Below, piece by piece: positions 14,694-24,878 of a stretch of DNA of 64,000 bases (positions within the stretch are counted from its first letter, which is position 1; each line of letters opens with the position of its first letter). The stretch spans positions 24,657 through 88,656 of the forward strand of contig CALVEB010000007.1 in NCBI GenBank assembly GCA_944326465.1, given 5' to 3'. The notes under the pieces are model-generated. The model had not been told where the DNA came from. It did no database searches and was given only the letters and a program-made list of their open reading frames with translations. The stretch is from Candidatus Gastranaerophilales bacterium (GTDB lineage Bacteria; Cyanobacteriota; Vampirovibrionia; Gastranaerophilales; Gastranaerophilaceae). A program made the position numbers and the translations under genes.

Positions 14694-16190
14694 TTAATCT
14701 TTATTTCTCATTGTAGGGAACGCGATTACATCTCTTATTGAAGGAGAGTCGGTAAGGAGCATAACCAGCCTGTCTATACCCATACCCATACCACCTGTCG
14801 GCGGCATACCGTATTCCAGAGCATTAATAAAGTCTTCATCAATATCCATTGCTTCTTCATCGCCTTCAGCTTTTGCTTTAGCCTGAGCTTCAAATCTCAT
14901 TCTCTGATCTATCGGATCAGTAAGTTCAGAAAACGCATTTGCGATTTCCCAGCCGTTAACACGTGTTTCAAAGCGTTCGGTTAAGCGGTCATTGTCTCTG
15001 TGGACTTTTGCAAGCGGAGAAATTTCACGCGGATAGTCAATGATATGACAAGGTTGAATAAGACCCGGTTCAATTTTTTCTTCGAACACGGCTTCCACAA
15101 CCTGTCCCCAGTTCATACCGTCTTCTACTGGTACATGCAGACGTCTTGCAGTTTCTATTGCCTGCTGCGCACTGTATATTTCCATGAAATCAACGCCTGT
15201 TGCTTCTTTAATAGAGCCAAGCATTGTTTTTCTGTCCCATGGAGGTGTCAGGTCAATTTCGTGTTCTCCGTATTTGATTTTCATTGTACCAAGAACTTCT
15301 TGCGCAACGTATGCGACCATGTTTTCAGTAAGAGTCATCATATCATTGTAATCAGCATAAGCCTGATACAATTCAATCATAGTAAATTCAGGGTTGTGGC
15401 GTGTATCAATACCTTCATTTCTGAAACATTTACCTATCTCATAAACTCTTTCTGAGATTCCGCCGACGATTAATCTTTTCAAATATAATTCAAGCGCAAT
15501 TCTAAGGGTTAAATCCATTTCCAGTGCATTATGATGCGTGGTAAAAGGTCTTGCGTTAGCACCGGATGCCATTGTCTGTAAAGTCGGAGTTTCAACTTCA
15601 AGATACCCTTGTTTTGCTAAAAATTCTCGTATTTTCTGGATAATTAAACTTCTTTTACGGAAAGTATCACGTACTTCTTCATTAACAATCAAGTCAACAT
15701 ATCTTTGACGGTAGCGGATTTCTACGTCAGTTAACCCGTGATGTTTTTCAGGTAACGGCAAAAGCGCTTTTGATAACAGTTTCAAATCAGTAGACTTAAC
15801 AGACAATTCGCCGCGCGGCGTTCTTCTTATAGTACCTGTAAAGCCGACAATATCACCGATATCAACAAGTTTTAAAATCTTCAATTGTTCTTCCGGCAAA
15901 TTTTCTTTGTGAGAGAAGATCTGAATTTTGCCAGTGTCATCCATCAAATCAATAAACATGCCTGTATTACGGATAGCCATAACACGTCCGGCAACAGAGT
16001 ATACATCTGTTGTTTCTTCTCCGGCCGGCAAATCTTTGTATTTTGCTTGTAATTCTTTTGCAGAAGCGGTTTTATCAAATTTATACGGATAAGGATTAAC
16101 TCCTTTATCAGCTAAATCCGCTAGTTTTTGTATTCTTGTCTGGCGGATTTGTTCGATAGCAGATCCTGCTTCACGGGTTTGTAGTGTCAT
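14694..16190 (-). CDS. lysS: lysyl-tRNA synthetase, class II
   Basis: Charges tRNA-Lys. 498 residues: an OB-fold anticodon-binding domain first (YSVAGRVMAIRNTGMFIDL), then class II motif 1 region, motif 2 FRNEGIDTRHNPEFTMIELY, and motif 3 GMPPTGGMGMGIDRLVML. Length and motifs are complete. The ATG follows AAGGAATT. Transcribed alone and terminated at the hairpin 14651-14683. Confidence 0.97.
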   Translation of the reverse strand: MTLQTREAGSAIEQIRQTRIQKLADLADKGVNPYPYKFDKTASAKELQAKYKDLPAGEETTDVYSVAGRVMAIRNTGMFIDLMDDTGKIQIFSHKENLPEEQLKILKLVDIGDIVGFTGTIRRTPRGELSVKSTDLKLLSKALLPLPEKHHGLTDVEIRYRQRYVDLIVNEEVRDTFRKRSLIIQKIREFLAKQGYLEVETPTLQTMASGANARPFTTHHNALEMDLTLRIALELYLKRLIVGGISERVYEIGKCFRNEGIDTRHNPEFTMIELYQAYADYNDMMTLTENMVAYVAQEVLGTMKIKYGEHEIDLTPPWDRKTMLGSIKEATGVDFMEIYSAQQAIETARRLHVPVEDGMNWGQVVEAVFEEKIEPGLIQPCHIIDYPREISPLAKVHRDNDRLTERFETRVNGWEIANAFSELTDPIDQRMRFEAQAKAKAEGDEEAMDIDEDFINALEYGMPPTGGMGMGIDRLVMLLTDSPSIRDVIAFPTMRNKD

Positions 16191-16276
16191 ATTTTAATTC
16201 CTTATGTTCGTGTAATCCTTCAATAATATGCTAACACAAATAGAAAACAGATTGCAACTAAGATTAAAAAATAAAA

Positions 16277-16567
16277 TTGTTTGAAAATTATAAGATTAGA
16301 ACCAGATGGGATAATGAAAAAGAAATCTGGTATTTTTCAGTAGTTGATATTGTCGGCATATTATCTGAGAGTAAAAATCCTAACAATTATTGGAAGGTAC
16401 TTAAAAACAGACACCGTAAGGAAGGCAGCCAGTTGGTTACAAGTTGTAACCAACTGAAAATGCTGTCTGCTGACGGCAAATATTATAAGACTGATGTTCT
16501 TGATACTGAAGGAGTATTACGGCTTGTTCAGTCTATTCCAAGTCCTAATGCCGAACCTTTTAAATAA
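16277..16567 (+). pseudogene. truncated BRO-N protein gene
   Basis: 96 residues that align with the start of the BRO/DinD-like protein of 6323-7177 (IRTRWDNEKEIWYFSVVD; VLDTEGVLRLVQSIPSP) and stop abruptly after AEPFK, where the other continues for about 170 residues. The frame begins at a TTG. It ends 19 bases before a duplicated piece of tRNA-Leu. Best read as the left-over 5' part of an integrated-element gene. Confidence 0.75.
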
Positions 16568-16585
16568 AGGCTCTAAAAAGTTAAA

Positions 16586-16603
16586 TGTCGACGGCGGGAC
16601 TTG
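16586..16603 (-). repeat. duplicated 3' end of tRNA-Leu(GAG)
   Basis: The 18 bases from the discriminator into the T arm are identical to 16805-16822 of the intact tRNA-Leu gene. It is an attachment-site-like footprint, shorter than that at tRNA-Pro. The 200 bases between the two copies hold a dispersed repeat and the tRNA terminator. Confidence 0.75.
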
Positions 16604-16724
16604 TCTTGGATTTGCTCCACGCTCACAGAGTTTCGCCTTTTGTGCTGTGCACAAGCCGGCTCAATCTGTTCGCTATCCGGACTAACTCACTTCGTTCGTG
16701 TCGTCCGTCCGCAAATCCGCTGAA
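16603..16724 (+). repeat. GC-rich dispersed intergenic repeat, short form
   Basis: Matches the reverse complement of 119-314, lacking an internal segment. Begins directly at the end of the duplicated tRNA-Leu fragment. Short frames across it are not genes. Confidence 0.7.
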
Positions 16725-16770
16725 CCCAAGAAATGCTTCGCATTGGGGTTCTGCATCCTCTTATCGACAA

Positions 16771-16803
16771 TTAAAAAAGAGCCCTAAAAGGACTCTTTTT
16801 TAA
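16771..16803 (-). terminator. tRNA-Leu terminator
   Basis: AAAAAAGAG/CTCTTTTTT arms with an inner GCC/GGA extension, located directly after the tRNA 3' end on the minus strand and followed by AATT. Typical of a tRNA gene. Confidence 0.7.
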
Positions 16804-16804
16804 T

Positions 16805-16886
16805 TGTCGACGGCGGGACTTGAACCCGCACGGGTTTCCCCACACGCCCCTCAAACGTGCGCGTATACCGATTCCGCCACGTCGAC
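16805..16886 (-). tRNA. tRNA-Leu (anticodon GAG)
   Basis: Class II tRNA with long variable arm. Acceptor GTCGACG/CGTCGAC, anticodon stem CACGT/GCGTG with loop TTGAGGG (anticodon GAG), T arm CGGG.TTCAAGT.CCCG region, discriminator A, CCA not encoded. 82 bases. Confidence 0.95.
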
Positions 16887-17045
16887 TTGATAATTTTCTA
16901 TCTAATTTTCACATTATTTATCTTAGCACGTCAATATTTTTTTGCAAATATTTATTTGCAGTTCGGTGTTTTACTTTGAAAACACGTGATTACAAATTAA
17001 TCAAGGTCTGTTTGAAAAAACTTTTTTACATGACATAATAATATT

Positions 17046-19880
17046 ATGTTAGACAAAATTACTATAAAAAGTGCCAAAGAACACAATTTAAAAAACATTT
17101 CTCTGGAAATTCCCAAAAATGAGCTTATAGTTTTCACCGGTGTCTCCGGATCAGGCAAAAGCTCCCTCGCCTTTGATACAATATTCGCAGAGGGTCAAAG
17201 ACGCTACATAGAAAGTCTATCCACATACGCGCGACAATTCTTAGGACAAATGGACAAGCCTGATGTTGAATATATCGACGGGCTTTCACCCGCTATTTCT
17301 ATTGACCAAAAATCAACAAGCAACAACCCGCGTTCTACCGTCGGCACTGTAACTGAAATTTACGACTATTTACGTCTTCTCTACGCCCGCGCAGGCACGC
17401 CGTACTGCCCTGAATGCGGCGCTGAAATTAAACCGCAAACAATTGACGAAATTGTCAACAACATACTTAAACTCGGTGAAGGTACCAAAATTCAAATCCT
17501 CGCCCCGATTGTCCGCGGTAAAAAAGGCGAATTTCAATCTACTTTTGAAGAACTCAGGCAGGAAGGCTTTGTCCGCGTTAAAGTCGACGATGAAATATAC
17601 AATCTCGACGACGATGAAATTGAATTAAGCAAAACTAAAAAACATACAATCCATGTAGTTGTGGACAGAATTGTGGTTAAAGAAACTGCCCGCTCCCGTA
17701 TTGCAGACAGTGCTCAAATTGCCCTGCAAAAAGCTGACGGTGTTATGATTGTTGATGTAATCGGTGACAAAGAAATTATTTTCAGCGAAAAATTAGCCTG
17801 TCCGAAATGTAATTTGAGTTTTGAAGAACTGGCTCCCCGTATTTTCTCATTTAATGCACCATACGGAGCCTGTGAAAGATGCGGCGGATTAGGCGCAGAT
17901 TTTGTTATTGACCCGAATCTAATAGTTCCGGACAGATCTAAATCACTAGCTGACGGCGCAATTTATCCGTGGGCAAAAACAACTACAAACTACTATGAAG
18001 ATGTTCTTAAATCTGTTTGTGCGCACTACGGTATTGATATGCATAAACCGTTTCAGGATTTATCTGAGCAGGAACAAAAAATTATCCTTTACGGCAGCAA
18101 TGACCTTGTAAAATTTCACGTAATGCGTTTTGGTACGCACCGCTATGAAACCAAATACCATAGATATGACGGCGTAATCCCTTATCTTGAAAAGCGCTAC
18201 AATGAATCAAACGGCGAATACTGGCGCGAAGAAATAGAAAAATATATGATAACAAAACCTTGTCCGGCATGCGGCGGGGCAAGGCTTAAACCATTTCCGC
18301 TAGCCGTCAGAATTAACGGCAAAAATATTTATGAGTTTACCCTTATGCCAATAAACGAAGCGCTGGATTTTATATCTGATCTTTATCTGGAACTCGGGGA
18401 ACACAAACTTAAAATCGCAAAACAAATTCTCGACGAAATTCGTGCGCGCCTTAAATTCCTAAACGATGTCGGATTAAGTTACTTAAATCTCGCACGCCGC
18501 GCAGGTACACTCTCTGGCGGTGAAGCCCAGCGTATCAGGCTTGCAACTCAAATCGGAAGCGGCTTATCCGGGGTTTTATATGTATTAGATGAACCTTCAA
18601 TCGGACTTCATCAGCGCGACAACGACAGATTAATAAAAACGCTAATCAAACTCCGCAATCTCGGCAACACTCTTATTGTTGTCGAGCACGATGAAGATAC
18701 CATCAGAAATGCAGATTATATAGTTGATATTGGCCCGAAAGCCGGAATTAACGGCGGTGAAATTATAGCGCAGGGTCAGATTCAAGATATAATAAAAGCA
18801 AAGCGTTCAATCACCGGCAAATACCTGAGCGGAGAAAAATATATTCCGATACCTGACAAAACCCGCGAAGGCAACGGGCACTTTTTACACGTAAAAAATG
18901 CCCATATTAACAACCTTAAAAATATTGATGTCGATATTCCGCTGGGAAAAATAGTCGTCTTAACAGGTGTTTCAGGTTCCGGGAAATCTTCATTAATGCA
19001 GGATTTAATCTATGAATATGCAATACACAAACTCCGCGGCAACAAGCCTAAACCGCAAGGAATAGATGAAATTACGGGATTTGAACACATAGATAAAATT
19101 ATTGACATTGATCAATCGCCAATCGGCAGAACGCCGCGTTCTAATCCGGCAACTTACACTGATGTATTCACACATATTCGTGAACTCTATTCTAAAACAA
19201 ACGAAGCCAAAATGCGCGGCTACAAGCCCGGAAGATTTAGTTTCAATGTAAAAGGCGGACGCTGTGAAGCCTGCAAAGGCGACGGACTTCTTAAAATAGA
19301 AATGAATTTCCTGTCTGATGTCTACGTCAAATGTGATGTCTGCAAAGGCAAACGTTACAACCGCGAAACATTAGAGGTTAAATACAAAGGCAAAACTATT
19401 GCGGATGTGCTTGATATGAGTGTAAAAGAGGCGCTGGAATTTTTTGAAAATATTCCGGCAATAAAAAACAAATTACAAACCCTTAACGATGTCGGGCTTG
19501 ATTATATAAAGCTCGGGCAGAGTGCAACAACACTATCAGGCGGCGAAGCGCAGCGTATAAAACTTGCCTCAGAACTCAACAAGCGCGCAACAGGAAAAAC
19601 ATTGTATCTTCTTGATGAGCCGTCTGTGGGACTTCACTGGTATGATTTGGACAAGCTTATCAAAATCATTCAGCAACTGGCTGATCAGGGGAATACAATC
19701 TTAATAATTGAACACAATCTTGACCTGATTAAGGTTGCTGATTATATTATAGACTTAGGGCCTGAAGGCGGCGCCGGAGGCGGCACAATTGTTGCAACAG
19801 GTACTCCGCGAGAAGTTGCCAAAGTTAAAAAATCATACACCGGTCAGTATTTAAAAGGCATTTTTGATAACACAATATAA
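17046..19880 (+). CDS. uvrA: excinuclease ABC subunit A
   Basis: DNA damage sensor of nucleotide excision repair, works with UvrB and UvrC. 944 residues with two ABC ATPase halves: Walker [10 protein letters not shown] twice, signature LSGGEAQRI twice, [14 protein letters not shown] and [14 protein letters not shown]alker B/D-loop regions, and zinc-finger cysteine pairs ([39 protein letters not shown]). The ATG at 17046 has no good ribosome binding site. Followed 18 bases later by an exported-protein gene. Confidence 0.98.
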   Translation: MLDKITIKSAKEHNLKNISLEIPKNELIVFTGVSGSGKSSLAFDTIFAEGQRRYIESLSTYARQFLGQMDKPDVEYIDGLSPAISIDQKSTSNNPRSTVGTVTEIYDYLRLLYARAGTPYCPECGAEIKPQTIDEIVNNILKLGEGTKIQILAPIVRGKKGEFQSTFEELRQEGFVRVKVDDEIYNLDDDEIELSKTKKHTIHVVVDRIVVKETARSRIADSAQIALQKADGVMIVDVIGDKEIIFSEKLACPKCNLSFEELAPRIFSFNAPYGACERCGGLGADFVIDPNLIVPDRSKSLADGAIYPWAKTTTNYYEDVLKSVCAHYGIDMHKPFQDLSEQEQKIILYGSNDLVKFHVMRFGTHRYETKYHRYDGVIPYLEKRYNESNGEYWREEIEKYMITKPCPACGGARLKPFPLAVRINGKNIYEFTLMPINEALDFISDLYLELGEHKLKIAKQILDEIRARLKFLNDVGLSYLNLARRAGTLSGGEAQRIRLATQIGSGLSGVLYVLDEPSIGLHQRDNDRLIKTLIKLRNLGNTLIVVEHDEDTIRNADYIVDIGPKAGINGGEIIAQGQIQDIIKAKRSITGKYLSGEKYIPIPDKTREGNGHFLHVKNAHINNLKNIDVDIPLGKIVVLTGVSGSGKSSLMQDLIYEYAIHKLRGNKPKPQGIDEITGFEHIDKIIDIDQSPIGRTPRSNPATYTDVFTHIRELYSKTNEAKMRGYKPGRFSFNVKGGRCEACKGDGLLKIEMNFLSDVYVKCDVCKGKRYNRETLEVKYKGKTIADVLDMSVKEALEFFENIPAIKNKLQTLNDVGLDYIKLGQSATTLSGGEAQRIKLASELNKRATGKTLYLLDEPSVGLHWYDLDKLIKIIQQLADQGNTILIIEHNLDLIKVADYIIDLGPEGGAGGGTIVATGTPREVAKVKKSYTGQYLKGIFDNTI

Positions 19881-19898
19881 AGTAAATTAGGAGATGAT

Positions 19899-20540
19899 AT
19901 GAAAAAAATTTTATTTACCTTAGTTATGATGGTATTAGCATTACAGCCGGCAATGGCCAAAAATGTTAAAGTTGAGGCACTCGGCGATTTTTCTACAGCA
20001 GCTCCTCCTAAAACATGGCAGTTGAAGATAGTTGAACCTGTTGATGCAGACGGTTATTTGCTTGAAGCAGGCAGTATTATTGAGGGGAATATTGAAGATG
20101 TTGTGTCACCTAAAAGATTAAAACGCGATGCGTCATTTGCTTTTGTTCCGGTATTATATCGAGACGGCAAAACCGGTCAGGTTTATCAAATAAAAAGGAA
20201 CTGGAAAGGCAAATACAGTTTTTTGAGCGATATAAGTGCAGGTTCACTTGCAAAACAAGGGGCTGTTTATGCCGGAAACAAACTGCTTGACGGATTTTTC
20301 GGGCCGGGAATTGCGGTTGTTGAAGGGGCTGTTAAAAACGAACACGGAAACCGTGCAAAGTCAGCCGCAATATCTCTGTATGAAAGTACTCCTTTATCCT
20401 ATGCAAACAAAGGAGAAGATATAAATATCCCGAAAGGCACAGTATTTATTATGAGTTTCAAGACAGCAAAAGAGACTGCAGAAGAAACAAAAGCAGGGCA
20501 GCCTAATTATACTTATACAATGCCTGATGAAACAAAATAA
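19899..20540 (+). CDS. small exported TrbI-like protein (paralogue 3 of 3)
   Basis: 213 residues with signal peptide (cut near AMA-KNVKV). Contains VDADGYLLEAGSIIEGNIEDVVSPKRLKRDASF, the same 'long-lived insert plus GxI.G.V..V..P' idea seen in 11564-12718 and 36472-37338, but shorter. A glycine/alanine-rich hydrophobic stretch follows (about 110-150). Probably a periplasmic or outer-membrane-associated protein. It has its own AGGAG and lies close downstream of uvrA, with a strong terminator after it. Confidence 0.5.
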   Translation: MKKILFTLVMMVLALQPAMAKNVKVEALGDFSTAAPPKTWQLKIVEPVDADGYLLEAGSIIEGNIEDVVSPKRLKRDASFAFVPVLYRDGKTGQVYQIKRNWKGKYSFLSDISAGSLAKQGAVYAGNKLLDGFFGPGIAVVEGAVKNEHGNRAKSAAISLYESTPLSYANKGEDINIPKGTVFIMSFKTAKETAEETKAGQPNYTYTMPDETK

Positions 20541-20582
20541 CTAAAAAACATCTGATAAAAAATCTGCAGTTATAAATTTAGA

Positions 20583-20616
20583 ATAGTGGGGCCGGCTATA
20601 CAGCCGGCCCCACTAT
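20583..20616. terminator. bidirectional terminator
   Basis: 15-bp stem (20583-20597 with 20602-20616, loop ATAC) between convergent genes; AT-rich on both flanks. Confidence 0.85.
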
Positions 20617-20630
20617 TTAATTAAGGTATT

Positions 20631-21089
20631 TTATTTTACCTGTTTAGAAATAGTGTTTGTTATATCATGCCCGCCATAAAGAACAACACCTTTAGCCAGT
20701 ACTATTTCATATCCGTTTTTCTTTGCTTCTTTAGTTATCACCTCAGATATGTTTTTATCTATTACCTGCAATTTTGCTGTGTAATCCTTTTGTATTGCTG
20801 TTTGTTTCTTTATAAACTCGGCATCATACTTTTGGGCAAGTTTTTCTTTACCTTCCTGAGTTTTTTGTTTTTCAACATCGGATCTTGCATTGACTAACCA
20901 CTTTTGCAACTCGTCCATTTTCAGTGCCTGTTCTTTTTTTAATGTCAGAACCTGCGCTGACTGTCCGACAACAGCGTTCAGATCTACAACAGCAATGTTA
21001 GAAGGTGCCGCTGATATTGAAAAGGTATTAAACCCTGTTCCGAGTGCAAACGCTAAAGCTATCAAAATTATATTAAAATATTTTTTCAT
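20631..21089 (-). CDS. OmpH/Skp-family periplasmic chaperone
   Basis: 152 residues: signal peptide (cut near SISA-APSN), then IAVVDLNAVVGQSAQV, a long coiled-coil with many Lys, Glu and Gln (about 55-115), and a return strand GYEIVLAKGVVLYGGHDIT, the pattern of Skp/OmpH 'jellyfish' trimers that carry outer-membrane proteins. It directly follows the autotransporter gene on the same strand (13 bases), which fits a role in delivering that barrel. It is good evidence for an outer membrane. Confidence 0.85.
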   Translation of the reverse strand: MKKYFNIILIALAFALGTGFNTFSISAAPSNIAVVDLNAVVGQSAQVLTLKKEQALKMDELQKWLVNARSDVEKQKTQEGKEKLAQKYDAEFIKKQTAIQKDYTAKLQVIDKNISEVITKEAKKNGYEIVLAKGVVLYGGHDITNTISKQVK

Positions 21090-21102
21090 CTATATCACCG
21101 CC

Positions 21103-24100
21103 TTATCTGTAACTTCCTAATACTACACTGGTTTTAGGTATTTCCGGCATGTTTTGACTTGATTTAACAGAAGAACTTTTGTCTTTGCCTAAAGCAAATC
21201 TGAATCCTGCCTGCAAGCCGACACCGTTTCTGCCGCCGCCTGTGAAGTAGGCCTGTAAAAATCCTGTACATCTTTCTCCCCAGGTTTTTCTTACACCTAC
21301 ACCGTATTTTACAAACGGTTTTACGCTGAGTTCAGGCAGTGATACATTATTTGCGAGAAAGTCGGTTTTATCCATAATATTCCATACCATACTTACACCT
21401 AAATATGGCTGCCAGCCATTTTTTAGGTTTCCGATAAATTTAATTCCCGGCTCTACCTGTATTGCATTCAGCGGATCTGAACTAATGTGAACACCTGCTG
21501 CGTTAGTATAATCAAATGTATTAACAAATGAATATGACATTAAGAAACTTGGCTGAATAATGAATTTACCTTCTGCAAGTTCTATATTGTAACCGGTTTT
21601 ACTTGCAATACCTGCCATTAACATAGAGAAGTTATCTGTTCCGTAAAATGTATTTGCAGAACCTGCGTTTGCCCCTGCGTTTACTGTTAAACCGGTAAAG
21701 AAGTTACCTTTGTAAGCCATGCCTGCAATACCGAGAGTACCGCCATTCTGATAGATACCTATTCCGTCATAAGCCTGATGTGAACCGTTATAACCGACAT
21801 ATACACTAAACATTCCGTCCCAGCCGTTGCCTAAGTCATAAAGTTCACTTTCACCGCCTAAGAATGTACCATACGCAACATTGGATACTTTAGGGCCTCC
21901 TTTAAGCCGTACATTTTCAAATGTTGCATAAGGACGCGCCCAGATTGATTTATCGCTATAAGGACTGTTTACAGGGTCAAATCCTAAATTTCCGCCTGCA
22001 TAAGCGTATTTATTTCTTAATTTCATTGCTTCACGCTGTTTTTTAGTCATCAGCATGTACATATCCATATTTCTGAAGGCTTCATCATAAGAATTTAACT
22101 GGGTTAAGTAACCGCCAAGCTGCGCAGCGACAGGGCTTGCCATAATTGACGGGTTAAAATCTCCGTAGCTTCCGCCGGTTGGTAAGAATGTCATCATACC
22201 GTCAGCGCTGACTCCGCCCTGCAAATATCTTATAGGGGTCAAAACGGTTTGTGTTTGTGATTGCAAAGCATCAGCAATGGTCATATTGGAAGGATCAATG
22301 CCTAATGCTTGTGCAAGATTTAGAGAAATGCTGTTTGCTGTAGTATTTCCTACGGCGTTTACATTTGTGATTGTGACAGAACCGTGTTGGGTATTGGCAA
22401 AATTATCACCTTTTCCATCTGCAAGATTAACATCTACCGCGAGATTAACATTATCCGCTAAGGTTACATTGTCACCAAATGTAGTCACCTGATTGTTTAT
22501 AGTATTCAAAGTAGTTCCGCTGCCCATATTTAAGGTGGAATTATTTAACCCGCTGCCTTCTGCAAGTGCAAATGTACCGTTTTGAACATCTATTGCCGCG
22601 TTATTGATAATGGAATTAACAATAATTGAGCCGGTATTAGCACTATCAGAGTTTACGTTCATATTATAACTTTCGCCGGAAATACCGCTGGCTATCGTAA
22701 TGGACTTGCCGTCTGCAGCATTCATATTAAGTTCAGAACCTGCTTTATTCATGAAAATATCACCGCCATCAGCAGCTTTGTTGCCTTGCATAATAACATT
22801 GTTTGTTACCGCAGAAACAGTCAAATCGGAATTAGCAAAAATCGCACCGCCTTTTTCACCAGCTGTATTGTTAGTAAAATTGGTATCTGTAAGACTCATA
22901 GCTGTGTCTGTATAGATAGCACCGCCGTTTGTACCGGCAGAGTTGCCATCAAAATTTGAATTTGCTCCAATTATAAGTTCACTATTTTGTGTGTCAAAAT
23001 TCTTATTAGCAATCGCACCGCCTTCTGCTCCTGCTGAGTTACCTGCGAATGTAGCTCCTTCACCTATGGTTAACTTACCGTCAAAGTTTCCGATAGCACC
23101 ACCGTAAGATTGTTCAGAAGTATTGTTGATAAAGGTTGCGTTTTCACCAATAGTGGTTTCTTTATCTTGATTCCAGATATATAGACCGCCACCTGCATAT
23201 TGTGATTTGTTATCTGCAACTACAAGGTTATCTCCGATAGTTGTATCAGTCTTGTAGATATAAGCTGCACCGGCAGCACCTTTCGCTACTCCACCGTCAG
23301 CGTATTCAAAAATTTCTGACATAGCAGAGTTGCCAACAAATTTAACATTATCACCAATAGTAAGCTGCTGGGCTCTGTCTACATATAAAGCTCCGCCGGC
23401 GTCGCCTTTTACTGTATGTGTTGAGTTATTTAAGAACTCTGAATTATCTCCTATTTCTAGATTTGAATCTATATAAGAGTAAATTGCACCACCTTGGTGA
23501 GCAGTATTACCGCTGAATTTTCCGCTTACAGTTAAATCAGAAGCGTTATAAATAGCCCCACCTTGAACACCTGCATTATTGTTATTGAAAGTTGCTCCTT
23601 GTAAGTCAAGAGCGGTTCCTGTAAATAAAGCGCCGCCATGAGTTGTTGCCGAGTTACCTTCAAAAACAGCTCCTTCGCCTATTGTTGCGGCAATAGTGTT
23701 TTGTTTAAAGAATATAGCTCCACCTTGATTTGCAGAGTTGTTTCCAAAGTATGCGTCGTTTCCTAAAGAAAATTGAACATTTTTTCCTTCATCATCTTCT
23801 ATAAAGATAGCTCCACCAGTAGATACCTCACTTGTTCCTGTATTTGATAGTGTGTTATTGATAAATTTAGCATTATCACCTACAGTTGTTGACGATCCTT
23901 GACCAGCGCGTGAACCGCCATAAATTGCAGCCCCGCCCCAGGTCGCTTTATTGCCGTCAAATATTAGATTATCGCCTAAAATCGCCGTTCCCATATTCTG
24001 AACAGCTCCGCCTGCAGCACCGGTTGCCGTGTTGCCGCTAAATAAAACACCATCTTCAACTTTTAAGTCAGCGCCTGTGTAATTGTATATAGCCGCCCCC

Positions 24101-24303
24101 CGATATGCTTCATTGTTAATAAACTGGGTACTTGCTTTAACAATAGCTGTATCCCCCGTATTGTTAAACACTACACCGCCGTTTCCCGTTGTAACCGTAT
24201 CTTGATAAAGCCCTTCATAAACTGTTTCTGCGGCATGCACTCCTGTTTGCCATGAAAATGCAGTACATATTAACAATGCCGCCAATAATCTTTTCTTTTT
24301 CAT
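21103..24303 (-). CDS. Pmp-like autotransporter adhesin
   Basis: 1066 residues. Signal peptide (about 1-24, VHAAETV), then a passenger of about 550 residues built from many GGAI/GGAL and FxxN motifs (e.g. NNNAGVQGGAIYNASDL), the pattern of chlamydial polymorphic membrane proteins and a right-handed beta-helix. After a Ser/Asn-rich linker comes an autotransporter-type barrel (about 770-1035; SIWARPYATFENVRL, LQAGFRFALG). The chain continues about 30 residues past the likely last strand, ending SVVLGSYR rather than at an aromatic. Co-transcribed with the OmpH-like gene. Confidence 0.85.
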   Translation of the reverse strand: MKKKRLLAALLICTAFSWQTGVHAAETVYEGLYQDTVTTGNGGVVFNNTGDTAIVKASTQFINNEAYRGAAIYNYTGADLKVEDGVLFSGNTATGAAGGAVQNMGTAILGDNLIFDGNKATWGGAAIYGGSRAGQGSSTTVGDNAKFINNTLSNTGTSEVSTGGAIFIEDDEGKNVQFSLGNDAYFGNNSANQGGAIFFKQNTIAATIGEGAVFEGNSATTHGGALFTGTALDLQGATFNNNNAGVQGGAIYNASDLTVSGKFSGNTAHQGGAIYSYIDSNLEIGDNSEFLNNSTHTVKGDAGGALYVDRAQQLTIGDNVKFVGNSAMSEIFEYADGGVAKGAAGAAYIYKTDTTIGDNLVVADNKSQYAGGGLYIWNQDKETTIGENATFINNTSEQSYGGAIGNFDGKLTIGEGATFAGNSAGAEGGAIANKNFDTQNSELIIGANSNFDGNSAGTNGGAIYTDTAMSLTDTNFTNNTAGEKGGAIFANSDLTVSAVTNNVIMQGNKAADGGDIFMNKAGSELNMNAADGKSITIASGISGESYNMNVNSDSANTGSIIVNSIINNAAIDVQNGTFALAEGSGLNNSTLNMGSGTTLNTINNQVTTFGDNVTLADNVNLAVDVNLADGKGDNFANTQHGSVTITNVNAVGNTTANSISLNLAQALGIDPSNMTIADALQSQTQTVLTPIRYLQGGVSADGMMTFLPTGGSYGDFNPSIMASPVAAQLGGYLTQLNSYDEAFRNMDMYMLMTKKQREAMKLRNKYAYAGGNLGFDPVNSPYSDKSIWARPYATFENVRLKGGPKVSNVAYGTFLGGESELYDLGNGWDGMFSVYVGYNGSHQAYDGIGIYQNGGTLGIAGMAYKGNFFTGLTVNAGANAGSANTFYGTDNFSMLMAGIASKTGYNIELAEGKFIIQPSFLMSYSFVNTFDYTNAAGVHISSDPLNAIQVEPGIKFIGNLKNGWQPYLGVSMVWNIMDKTDFLANNVSLPELSVKPFVKYGVGVRKTWGERCTGFLQAYFTGGGRNGVGLQAGFRFALGKDKSSSVKSSQNMPEIPKTSVVLGSYR

Positions 24304-24384
24304 AAGATCCTCTTACTTTTTACTACCACAATTCGTAGAGTACAACTCTAAGAACATGTAAATAGTAACACAAAAATACGAAAA

Positions 24385-24427
24385 GTATCCTATTGTATAC
24401 GAATATTAAGCAATGATGTATCCTATT
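24385..24427. promoter_or_regulatory. candidate operator, direct repeat GTATCCTATT
   Basis: GTATCCTATT occurs at 24385-24394 and 24418-24427, 33 bases apart (close to three helical turns), in the short divergent region between the autotransporter and XRE genes. It is a plausible binding site for the adjacent regulator. Confidence 0.4.
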
Positions 24428-24479
24428 CCGTTGTTTAAAATCTTATTACAATTTTTTACGATGAATAAGAGGAGTCATT

Positions 24480-24827
24480 ATGACGAAAAATGCTTTCGGA
24501 CAAAAACTTAAACAAATCAGAAAAGCTAAAAATTTAACGCAGGCACAGCTGGCAGAGCTTGCCGGAGCGAATGAAAAACACATATCTAAAATAGAAACCG
24601 GCGTATATTTCCCGACATATACGACTTTAACCAGAATATTGAATGCACTTAATCTCAGCATAGAAGATGTAGGATTAAATTTTGAACATCTCCCGTCAAA
24701 GGATAGTCCATATTACACAAAAGCATTACAGATTTTAAACAGTGCGCAATCAGAACAAGAACTGGAGTATTATTACGGAATTTTAAAACAGGGACAAAAA
24801 GGAATAGATATTTTGAAAGGCGAATAG
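24480..24827 (+). CDS. XRE-family helix-turn-helix regulator
   Basis: 115 residues with HTH at about 8-65 (GQKLKQIRKAKNLTQAQLAEL, KHISKIETGVYFPTYTTL) and a helical tail. Divergent from the Pmp-like autotransporter, with a repeated decamer in the shared promoter region, so it may control that gene. Similar in layout to 2804-3115. AGAGGAG precedes the ATG. Confidence 0.87.
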   Translation: MTKNAFGQKLKQIRKAKNLTQAQLAELAGANEKHISKIETGVYFPTYTTLTRILNALNLSIEDVGLNFEHLPSKDSPYYTKALQILNSAQSEQELEYYYGILKQGQKGIDILKGE

Positions 24828-24835
24828 TATAAAGA

Positions 24836-24859
24836 AAGACCGGCTAAAAAGCCGGTCTT
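24836..24859. terminator. bidirectional terminator
   Basis: 10-bp stem AAGACCGGCT (24836-24845) with 24850-24859, loop AAAA, between convergent genes. Confidence 0.8.
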
Positions 24860-24878
24860 ATATATTATCTGGTTGATT

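Noticed and set aside
16494..17038. Several plus-strand frames around tRNA-Leu
   Set aside because: They cross the repeat and the tRNA gene.
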